From Saccharothrix sp. ALI-22-I (GTDB lineage Bacteria > Actinomycetota > Actinomycetes > Mycobacteriales > Pseudonocardiaceae), in contig NZ_MTQP01000046.1 of NCBI RefSeq assembly GCF_001984175.1, forward strand, positions 61,191 to 125,190: a DNA stretch of 64,000 bases, written 5' to 3'. Shown here piece after piece: positions 33,401-40,782 of the stretch. Under the pieces are notes generated by a model. That model was not told the origin of the DNA. It worked only from the letters and a program-made list of their open reading frames with translations, and made no database searches. The position numbers and the translations under genes are program-made. Numbering within the stretch: position 1 is the stretch's first letter; every line of letters starts with the position of its first letter.

Positions 33401-35389
33401 GCCTTGTTCGACCTGAATGTGTACCTCCGTCGCGGTGACGACGGTCTGGTGTTCGACCTCGTGCACAACATCGACCGCATAGCGGGCGATGTCGCGGAGG
33501 AACTCGCCGACCAATGCCTCCTCGTGTTCGACCAGGCGCTCGAGCGACCGGACGTGCCGGTCGCGGAGCTGAGCCTGCGCACCTCTCGCGCACCGGACTG
33601 GCGCAGTACCGCCGACCTCATCGACGGGCCGGCCGCGTTCGACGTCGTGGAGCGTTTCCACGCGGTCGCCGCCGCGAACGCCGAGTCGCCGGCGATTGTC
33701 GTTCCGGGCGGCGACGTGATCACCTACCGGTCCTTGCGCGACCAGATCGCCGACTTCGCCGCCGGGTTGTCGTCGGGCACGGTGGTCGAGCTCAGAAGCG
33801 CTCGCAACGCACGACTTCCGGTCGCGTTGCTCGGCGCCTGGTCGGCCGGTGCCGTTGCCGCGCTGGTCGACTCGACTCTGCCCGAGTCGCGTCAGCAGGA
33901 GTGCCATGAGGTCCTGCGCCCCACATGCGTCGTCGATCTGGCGAACGGTACCGACCACCGGCCAGGCGCCGCTGAACCGCGAGTGCTCCCGGGTGCGAGC
34001 CATGTGCTGTTCACCTCCGGAACCGCGGGACGCCCTGCCGCGGTCGTGGTTGAGAGCGGCCCTCTGGCCGCCGGCCTCACCTGGTACGTGGACACCCATC
34101 GGCCCGGACCGGGTGATCGTGTCGCGTTGCTGAGCGGACTCGGGCACGACCCCGTGCTCCGCGACGTCCTCGTGCCGCTGCTGAGCGGTGGTGTGCTCGT
34201 CATACCGCCGCAGGACGTCTTCGCCACGCCCTTGAAGCTGGTCGAGTTCGTCCGCGACGACGGCATCACGATTCTGCATGCGACGCCCGCACTACTGGAG
34301 CTGCTGCTGGCGGGCGCGGCACACGCCAATGTGCGCCTGCCGTCGATGCGCCTCGTTGTCTCCGGTGGAGCGCCGCTCGCCGGAGGTCTGGTGCGTCGGT
34401 TGCGCGAGTGCACCAGTGCACTGCTCGTCAACGCCTACGGCACCACCGAGACACCGCAGATCGCTGCGGCTCATGCGGTTACGGCGGAAGTGACGGGCAC
34501 GGCACCGATCGGCGTGCCCGCACCGAGGACCGACGTGGTCGTGCTCGATGCTTCGGGCAGGCCTGCGGGCATCGGTCAGCGTGGTGAGATCGTCGTCCGC
34601 GGCCACAACCTCGCGCGCCGATATCTCACCGGTACCGGACCGCGGGAGCGATTCCGTCCGGATCCTCTCGGTGTTACCGGTGTGCGCCTGTTCCACACAG
34701 GTGATCTCGGCCGCGTCGACCCTTCCGGGCTCGTGCACGTCGCAGGTCGCTCAGACCGGCAGGTCCTCGTGAACGGCACGAGGGTCGAGCCGGCCGAGGT
34801 CGAGCACGTCGCGTTGAGCCACCCCGGTGTCCGGCAGGCGGTCGCGGCGCTGCGAGATGATCTGCTCACACTCCAGGTCGTGCCGGAGGATGGGAACCCG
34901 GTACGGGTCGACGAGCTGCGCGGGTATCTCCGCAGCAGGTTGGCGGCCGCGGCGGTGCCCTCTGTCGTGCACGTCGTGGCGGAGCTGGCCACCACGGTCA
35001 ACCACAAGGTGATCGTTGCCGAACCTGTGCTCACCGGCCTACCCGAGCCAGGTCTGCGGCCGTCCGAGGCTGTGATCAGCGAGGTGCTGCACGACATCGC
35101 GGGCAGGGCGGTCGGCCCGGACGAGAACTTCTTCGAAGCGGGAATCAACTCCATCGCCCTGCTGCGCGTGCACACGCGACTGCAGGAGGCGCTGGAGCGG
35201 GAGTTACCGGCGCTCGCGTTGTTCACCCACACCACCGTCCGGTCGCTGGCCGCCCACCTGGGCGACGGTAAGGACGGCGACTGGGCGATGCCGACCAGGA
35301 GATCGGCGGCACCACACTTGTTGGAGGCGGCGCGGCGCCGCAGGCAAGTCCGTGAAGAGCTGTACCAAGAAGTCTGGGGGAAGAAGTGA
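30473..35389 (+). CDS. NRPS: A-PCP-C-A-PCP
   Basis: 1638 residues from ATG 30473, six bases after the C-PCP gene. A1 (about 25-515) has VYVLFTSGSTGSPKGVLLGN, STFDVAGWEFF, NLYGPTEAAIDVTSW and LTRSGKADRK. Pocket residues read by alignment are D-V-W-H-F-S-L-I-D, a serine-type code. PCP1: LRLGGHSLTAIRL. C (about 605-1035): LHHIISDQ, with the DG Gly as Gln. A2 (about 1057-1520) is divergent: its A3 loop is FTSGTAGRPAAVVVE, lacking the usual Lys-Gly, and A4 is GLGHDPVLRDVL, while TTVNHKVI keeps a Lys at A10. PCP2 has Ser1560 in FEAGINSIALLRV. There is no TE. The protein ends with a GTGA overlap into the PKS gene. Confidence 0.93.
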   Translation: MVEATHPAPALAGSEVAIGCEYGIPGLIRARTMETPHAVACADGDRRLSYLELETASDDVARRLLELTGSVRGAVVLRMPRGVDLIVAILGVLKAGCWYLPIALDEPLRRATAMVRAAQAVAVIGVEPFADLPRIAVASAWNGTAELSPLRPAAPDDPVYVLFTSGSTGSPKGVLLGNAALCNRILWMCREYGVSADDVFLQKTASTFDVAGWEFFLPLVAGASCVYPAEGDHRDSARVAELIVQHGVTMCHFVPSMLAEFLGTSQAEECVSLRAVFCSGEALGAGLAVRFHQVLGAELHNLYGPTEAAIDVTSWRVPASLRPDDAVPIGAPIDNVRLYVLDGAQREVAPGELGELWIGGVAVAAGYVDQPELTAAAFRVLGGDRCYRTGDLVRVVGDVLEFAGRVDDQVKIRGVRIELGEVEEALGSLPSVSRAVALTVTPLEGSAELVAVLVRAGEERPDDETVRSHLAERLPWAYVPTVLRWVDRLPLTRSGKADRKALAELFEGRPGDVIGDELAGAWWSALGTPGCERPETVGFLRLGGHSLTAIRLIAWCREHLGVEVPLSALLDTDLSLEGLQRLVGTATPAVRPPDQAGPTDKDSSPLAPEQLRMWTWSRLYPGSAAYNVVTALRLTGALDVAALSAALTDVVHRHSALRVRVDDSGAAPVLRYAQDVRLELLVREAATAVDEDTASAFADEVAGLVIGLGRAPLMHAGLLRCESAQDAVLVLSLHHIISDQQALELVLRDLADAYRARVTGHARELSRAPDLRDHVAAAVARVGDARWQADLAHWTGVLEGCPAELGLPFRLPAPRTPSFRGQRQRRRFGPERTARIRELAQRQGVTVATMILSCVSVVLSSWTGQETIILGTPASRRRTVRDQELVGFMVDTLPMRVDLPATAPFAELMKQVRQRQIEAMEHHTPTFDALVEALRLPSTPVLSPVFQVWVNDLSQAAEPPSLPGLTLEQVEQVAVPALFDLNVYLRRGDDGLVFDLVHNIDRIAGDVAEELADQCLLVFDQALERPDVPVAELSLRTSRAPDWRSTADLIDGPAAFDVVERFHAVAAANAESPAIVVPGGDVITYRSLRDQIADFAAGLSSGTVVELRSARNARLPVALLGAWSAGAVAALVDSTLPESRQQECHEVLRPTCVVDLANGTDHRPGAAEPRVLPGASHVLFTSGTAGRPAAVVVESGPLAAGLTWYVDTHRPGPGDRVALLSGLGHDPVLRDVLVPLLSGGVLVIPPQDVFATPLKLVEFVRDDGITILHATPALLELLLAGAAHANVRLPSMRLVVSGGAPLAGGLVRRLRECTSALLVNAYGTTETPQIAAAHAVTAEVTGTAPIGVPAPRTDVVVLDASGRPAGIGQRGEIVVRGHNLARRYLTGTGPRERFRPDPLGVTGVRLFHTGDLGRVDPSGLVHVAGRSDRQVLVNGTRVEPAEVEHVALSHPGVRQAVAALRDDLLTLQVVPEDGNPVRVDELRGYLRSRLAAAAVPSVVHVVAELATTVNHKVIVAEPVLTGLPEPGLRPSEAVISEVLHDIAGRAVGPDENFFEAGINSIALLRVHTRLQEALERELPALALFTHTTVRSLAAHLGDGKDGDWAMPTRRSAAPHLLEAARRRRQVREELYQEVWGKK

Positions 35390-38300
35390 ACGACGTCGCA
35401 GAGCCAATGGCGATCATCGGCCTGGCAGGTCGCTTTCCCGGCGCGAGTAATGTCGCGCGGTACTGGCGGAACCTCGAGCGCGGTGACGAGAGCATTGCTT
35501 TTCCCGGCGACGACGAGCTCGCCGCGATCGGAGTGCCCCGTGCGGCGCTGACCGACCCGGACTACGTCAAGGCCGTCGCGCTCGCCCCCGGCATCGACGA
35601 GTTCGACCCTGGCTTCTTCGGGTTCACCCCGAAGGAGGCCAACCTCGCCGATCCACAGCTCCGGCTATATCTCGAGACCGCGCACGCCGCTGTCGAGAAC
35701 GCAGGCTACGACCCGCACCGGATCACCGACGTCGGCGTGTTCGGCTCGGCCGGCGTCAACCGGTACGCGGAGCTCCACGGTTCTGCGGGCGGTGCCGTCC
35801 GCAGTGCCTCCGGCATGTCGCTCGGAGTGCTGAACAACTCGGACTACATCGCGACTCTCGTGTCGTACAAGTACGACTTCCGAGGGCCGAGCATGACTGT
35901 GCAAACCGCGTGCTCGAGCTCTTTGGTCGCCATCCACCTGGCGATCCAGGCGCTGCGCAACGGCGAGTGCTCCACGGCGGTCGCCGGTGGTGCCGACGTC
36001 GAGTTCCCCGTGGGCCACGGACACTGGTGGGCGCCGGGCAGCCCGCTGAGCCGGGACGGTCACTGCCGTCCGTTCGACCGCGACGCCAACGGCACCATTT
36101 TCGGCAGCGGTGTAGGCGTGGTCGTGCTCAAGCGGTTGTGCGACGCGATCGCCGACGGCGACAACATTCGCGCGGTGATCCGCGGTACCGCGATCAACAA
36201 CGACGGATCGGACAAGGTCGGGTTCAGCGCACCGAGCTTGTCGGGCCAGTCCGCCGCGGTGGTCGAGGCGATGGTCATGGCCGGGGTGAGCCCTGACCAG
36301 GTGTCCTATGTGGAGGCCCACGCCACCGGTACCCCGCTCGGTGACCCGATCGAGGTGGCCGCGCTGACGAGCGCGTACCGCAGGCTCGCTCCCGACATCG
36401 AGACCGGGAGCGTCGCACTCGGTTCGGTCAAGGGCAACATCGGTCATCTTGGCCACGCGGCGGGTGCCGCGTCGCTGATCAAGACCGTGTTGGCGCTGGA
36501 GAGCGAGATCCTCCCGGCGAGCATCAACTTCACCGACCCCAACCCGAAGCTCGGGCTCGAGGAGTCACCGTTCTACGTCAACGACACGACCCGGGCCTGG
36601 CCCCGGACCGATGGCGTGCCGCGCGTCGCCGCGATCAACTCGCTCGGCATCGGTGGCACGAACGTCCACGCGATCATCGAGGAAGCACCGGTCCGGCCGC
36701 CTGCCACACCGGTCGAACGGCCTCGGCTCATCGTGTGGTCCGCGCGGTCCGAGCAGGCACGCGATGCTCTGCGCGAGGAGCTCGCCGCGGCCGTCGGGTC
36801 ACGGGATGACCTGTTCCTCGCCGACGCCGTCGCCACGCTGCAACACGGCCGCACGGCACATCCGATCAGGGCCGCGGCCGTCGTCACGAGCGCCGTGGAC
36901 GTCGGTGCCGTGTTGACCGATTCGGCATCGTCCGCCGTGGTGTCCGGCACCGACGGCAAGCGTCGTCCGGTGACCTTTCTGTTCCCCGGCCAGGGTGCAC
37001 AGCACGCCGCGATGGCGGCTGATCTGCACGCGACCGAACCGGTGTTCGCCGCGGCGTTCGACGAATGCCTGGACCTGCTGGAGCAGGAGGGTGTTCCGGC
37101 GCGCGAACGGTGGCGTTCGGCGGTCTCCGACGACGAGATCCAGCACACGTCGTTCGCGCAGCCTCTGCTCTTCGCCGTCGAGTACGCGCTCAGCCGGATG
37201 TGGCGCTCGTGGGGCGTCGAACCTGCCCGCCTGCTCGGCCACAGCATCGGCGAACTGACTGCCGCCGCTGTGGCCGAGGTGTTCTCGCTGCACGACGCGG
37301 CGCGTCTCGTGGCGGCGAGGGCGCGTGCGATGGCGGCCACGCCGGCGGGCGCGATGCTGGCGGTCTCAGCGCCTGAGGACCAGGTACGCGCGTTGTTGCC
37401 CGCCGAGCTGACCGTCGCCGCGGTGAACGCACCCCGGCAGATTGTGGTGGCAGGGGCAGGGGACGAGATCGACCGGTTCGCGCGGTTGCTGGCGGAGAAC
37501 GGGTTGTCCGGTCAGCGCGTGCGCACGTCCCACGCGTTCCACAGTCCTTTCATGGCGGAAGCCGCCGCCGAGTTTGAAGCGGCGTTCGCGGGCGTCGGGC
37601 TGCACGCACCGAAGATCGACGTGTTCTCGGCGGCGACTGGCGCGCGGCTCACCACCGACCAGGCGACCGATCCGGCGTTCTGGGCAGGCCAGCTCAACGC
37701 GCCCGTGCTGTTCGGCGATGCGCTGTCGGCGCTGCTGGACGACGCCCCGCAGATCCTGGTCGAGGTCGGCCCGGGACACAGCCTGTCCGGAGTGGCCAAG
37801 CAGCATCCCCGCGTGCTCGCGGGCGAGAGTGCGGTGGCGATGACCTTGCCACGCCGGGGAGCCGGTGTGAGCGAGCGGAAGTCGGTGCTCACCGCGGTCG
37901 GGCAGCTGTGGGTCGAAGGTCATGCGATCGACTGGTCGGCGGTCGACCCGGAACCGGTGCGACGGGTCGAGCTGCCCGGCTACCCCTACGAACGTCAGCG
38001 GTGCTGGATCGAGTCCGAGGAAACCGTCGCCGCGGCGGAACCGGTGCCCTCGGCACCGGCCACCGCACCGGACGCCGAAGACGAGTGGGCGGCTGATCCC
38101 TCGCCGTTCTCCACCGTGATGTGGCAGCAGACGCCGCTGGCCGAGAGCGCAGGTGCGGTTGGCGAGGTGACCGCGCTCGCGTTGCTGCCGGACGAGCGTT
38201 CCAGGGCGCTGGACGTGGTCGCCGCGTTGCAGCAGGCGGGGATGAGGGTCATCGCGGTCCATCGAGCGGAGAACTACCGCGAGACGGCCGGTGGTGGCTT

Positions 38301-40782
38301 CCACATCCGGCCGCACGTCGCGCACGACCACGAGCGGATGTTCGCCACGCTGGCAGAACGCGGCTCGTACCCCGGCGTGGTGGTGCACGCCCTCACCCTG
38401 GGGGAGTGGGAGCTGCCAGCCGTGGCAACGGTGTCCGGGCAACTCGAAGACTCCTTCCACACCTTGCTGCGGCTCGTGCAGCAAGGCGCCCGCAAGGCCG
38501 GTTCGGCCGGCCTGCCGCACGTCCTCGTGCTGACCGATCGTTCGGTTGACGTGTCGGGCGGCGAGCCGGTGGATCCGGTCAAGGCCGTGTTGCATGGTCT
38601 GGCTCGCACGCTTCCGCTCGAAGAGTCGCGCATCACCTGCAAGGTGGTCGACGTTGGAACCGGTGTCGACGAGGACGACCTCGTCGCGGAACTCGGCGAA
38701 TGGAACCGCACGGAGATCGTCGCGCTGCGCGGACGACGCCGGTGGACGAGAGCGTTCGACGAGTACCGCCCGGTGCCCGATGGGCGGACAACCTTGCGGC
38801 GCAACGGTGTCTACCTCATCACAGGGGGTACCGGCGGGCTCGGGCTCGAGGTGGCGAAGGGGCTGGCTCGTACCGGTCTGCGGCCTGACCTGGTGCTGTT
38901 GAGCCGTCGTGGACTAGCCGAGGGCGAAGAGCTCGAAGGGCTGTTGCGCGTTGATGACGAGGACACTGTGCGAGTGCACGGCGCTGTTCAGGAGCTTGAG
39001 GAGCTCGGCGCACGGTGCCGTGTGGTGGCCGCTGACGTGACCAGCGCGCGTGCGGTACGCCGGGCGGTGGACATCGTGATCGCCGAGTTCGGCGCCCTGC
39101 ACGGAGTTCTGCACCTCGCGGGTGTCCCTGGTGGCGGCATGCTGCACCTGAGGAACCACGACGACGCCGAGGCCGTACTGGCACCGAAGGTCCTCGGCAC
39201 GCTGGCACTCGGTGAGGCGCTGCAGGGCAGGGCGGATCTCGACTTCTTCGTGTCGTTCTCGAGCACCGCCGCTGTCGACGGGCTGTTGGGCAGCGGTGAC
39301 TACGCTGCGGGCAACGCGTTCCTGGACGCGTACGCGGAGTCCCCGGGGGCGCCGCGAGGCCGGGTGCTGAGCATCAACTGGCCCGCGTGGAACACCGTGG
39401 GCATGGCGGTGCCCGGACTGCGCAAGGCCGCCGGTGCGGCTGAACACGTGTGGTCCGTGCGGCTCAGCCCGCGGGACTTCCCGATCCTCGACGAGCACCG
39501 GATCAACGGCCGGGCGGTGCTGCCGGGAACGGCGTATCTCGACTTCGTGGTCCGCGCTTTCCGCTCGGAGGTGCTCTCGGGTGCCGCGGGTTCGGTGGAG
39601 CTCGGCAACGTCGTCTTCCAGCGGCCGCTCGTGGTGACCGAGCCGCGCACTCTGGAGATCGCGTTCGAGCGCGACGGTGACCGCTGGCGATTCGTGGCGG
39701 GCTCCCGGGACGATAAGCGCGCCGACGACGTGCGGGTGCACGTCGTCGGCACGGCTGCCGCGGTTGACCGGCCGTGCCGCGAGGTCGACGTGGAGGCGCT
39801 GCTGACCCGGATGTCCGACCGGCGACGCCCTCCGGCGCCGCGGACCGCACGCCGGTTGTTCGCGCTGGGGCCGAGGTGGAACAACATCACAACCATCGGG
39901 TTCGCCCCTGAGGTCGCGGACGAGAAGCTGTTGTGGCTCGACCTGCCGGACGTCTACGCGGCAGAGGCCGTCGAGCACGAGTTGCATCCGACCCTGCTCG
40001 ACACCGCCACGTCGTTCGTGCGTGATCCGGAACGCGACGACTTCCACATCCCGTTCACCTACCGGACCTTGGTGGTGCACCAGAACATCCCCACGAAGCT
40101 CTACAGCCACATCCGCAGGCGTCCCAGTGCTGAGCGGCTGATCACGGCGGACGTCGACCTCATCAACGAGGACGGCATGGTCGTCGTCGAGGTGACCGGC
40201 TTCGCGATGCGTCGTGTCGAAGAAGGTTTCGACGTCACGGCAGAGTGGGGCATCTCCCAGGACGCGGCCGCGGCGGACGACCGAGAGGCCCCGGCACCGC
40301 AGACCGGGATCGATCCGGAGGTGGGGGCCGGATTGCTCATCCGGCTGCTGGAGGCGCGCACGCCACGCCAGGTCGTCGTCGCACCGTTCCGCGACGGCAA
40401 GCCGTTGCCCCGAGCCGCGACCCGAACGGTCGTGACCGTTGCTGCCGCCGCGGTGCGCACGGAGCCCGGCGAACACCGCGTTGCGCCAGCGCCCGCTGCT
40501 CGCGAGGCCGTCGCGCCGTCCGGCCAGCCTGTGATCATCGCCGCGGCACCGGTTTCCGTCCTGGACGCACTGCGGGAGATGTGGACCGAGGCGCTGGGCA
40601 TGCCGCAGATCGACCCAGGCGACGACTTCTTCGACCTCGGCGGGAACTCGCTCACGGCGGTGGAGGTGATGACGTCGGTGCGCAGGCGGTTCGCGATCGA
40701 TCTGAGCATCGCCTCGCTCTTCGAGCATCCCACGCTCGCAGGCCTCGCGGGTGAGCTGAGTGCGTTGGGTGCCAAGCCGTGA
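35386..40782 (+). CDS. Type I PKS module: KS-AT-KR-DH-ACP
   Basis: 1798 residues from GTG 35386. KS (1-430): Cys176 in VQTACSSSLVA, His312 in HATGTPLGDP, His354 in KGNIGHLGHAAG. AT (about 525-830): Ser620 in GHSIGELTA and HAFHS at 716-720, the malonyl-type signature. KR (about 900-1335): NADPH loop LITGGTGGLGLEVAKG at about 1143 and catalytic Tyr1306 in GDYAAGNAF. DH (about 1360-1620): HxxxGxxxxP as HRINGRAVLP with His1371, and Asp1539 in HPTLLDTATSF. ACP: Ser1755 in DLGGNSLTAVEVM. The KR-before-DH order is unlike the usual DH-KR. One malonyl extension with reduction and dehydration is expected. The stop overlaps the LanB-like gene as GTGA. Confidence 0.95.
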   Translation: MNDVAEPMAIIGLAGRFPGASNVARYWRNLERGDESIAFPGDDELAAIGVPRAALTDPDYVKAVALAPGIDEFDPGFFGFTPKEANLADPQLRLYLETAHAAVENAGYDPHRITDVGVFGSAGVNRYAELHGSAGGAVRSASGMSLGVLNNSDYIATLVSYKYDFRGPSMTVQTACSSSLVAIHLAIQALRNGECSTAVAGGADVEFPVGHGHWWAPGSPLSRDGHCRPFDRDANGTIFGSGVGVVVLKRLCDAIADGDNIRAVIRGTAINNDGSDKVGFSAPSLSGQSAAVVEAMVMAGVSPDQVSYVEAHATGTPLGDPIEVAALTSAYRRLAPDIETGSVALGSVKGNIGHLGHAAGAASLIKTVLALESEILPASINFTDPNPKLGLEESPFYVNDTTRAWPRTDGVPRVAAINSLGIGGTNVHAIIEEAPVRPPATPVERPRLIVWSARSEQARDALREELAAAVGSRDDLFLADAVATLQHGRTAHPIRAAAVVTSAVDVGAVLTDSASSAVVSGTDGKRRPVTFLFPGQGAQHAAMAADLHATEPVFAAAFDECLDLLEQEGVPARERWRSAVSDDEIQHTSFAQPLLFAVEYALSRMWRSWGVEPARLLGHSIGELTAAAVAEVFSLHDAARLVAARARAMAATPAGAMLAVSAPEDQVRALLPAELTVAAVNAPRQIVVAGAGDEIDRFARLLAENGLSGQRVRTSHAFHSPFMAEAAAEFEAAFAGVGLHAPKIDVFSAATGARLTTDQATDPAFWAGQLNAPVLFGDALSALLDDAPQILVEVGPGHSLSGVAKQHPRVLAGESAVAMTLPRRGAGVSERKSVLTAVGQLWVEGHAIDWSAVDPEPVRRVELPGYPYERQRCWIESEETVAAAEPVPSAPATAPDAEDEWAADPSPFSTVMWQQTPLAESAGAVGEVTALALLPDERSRALDVVAALQQAGMRVIAVHRAENYRETAGGGFHIRPHVAHDHERMFATLAERGSYPGVVVHALTLGEWELPAVATVSGQLEDSFHTLLRLVQQGARKAGSAGLPHVLVLTDRSVDVSGGEPVDPVKAVLHGLARTLPLEESRITCKVVDVGTGVDEDDLVAELGEWNRTEIVALRGRRRWTRAFDEYRPVPDGRTTLRRNGVYLITGGTGGLGLEVAKGLARTGLRPDLVLLSRRGLAEGEELEGLLRVDDEDTVRVHGAVQELEELGARCRVVAADVTSARAVRRAVDIVIAEFGALHGVLHLAGVPGGGMLHLRNHDDAEAVLAPKVLGTLALGEALQGRADLDFFVSFSSTAAVDGLLGSGDYAAGNAFLDAYAESPGAPRGRVLSINWPAWNTVGMAVPGLRKAAGAAEHVWSVRLSPRDFPILDEHRINGRAVLPGTAYLDFVVRAFRSEVLSGAAGSVELGNVVFQRPLVVTEPRTLEIAFERDGDRWRFVAGSRDDKRADDVRVHVVGTAAAVDRPCREVDVEALLTRMSDRRRPPAPRTARRLFALGPRWNNITTIGFAPEVADEKLLWLDLPDVYAAEAVEHELHPTLLDTATSFVRDPERDDFHIPFTYRTLVVHQNIPTKLYSHIRRRPSAERLITADVDLINEDGMVVVEVTGFAMRRVEEGFDVTAEWGISQDAAAADDREAPAPQTGIDPEVGAGLLIRLLEARTPRQVVVAPFRDGKPLPRAATRTVVTVAAAAVRTEPGEHRVAPAPAAREAVAPSGQPVIIAAAPVSVLDALREMWTEALGMPQIDPGDDFFDLGGNSLTAVEVMTSVRRRFAIDLSIASLFEHPTLAGLAGELSALGAKP

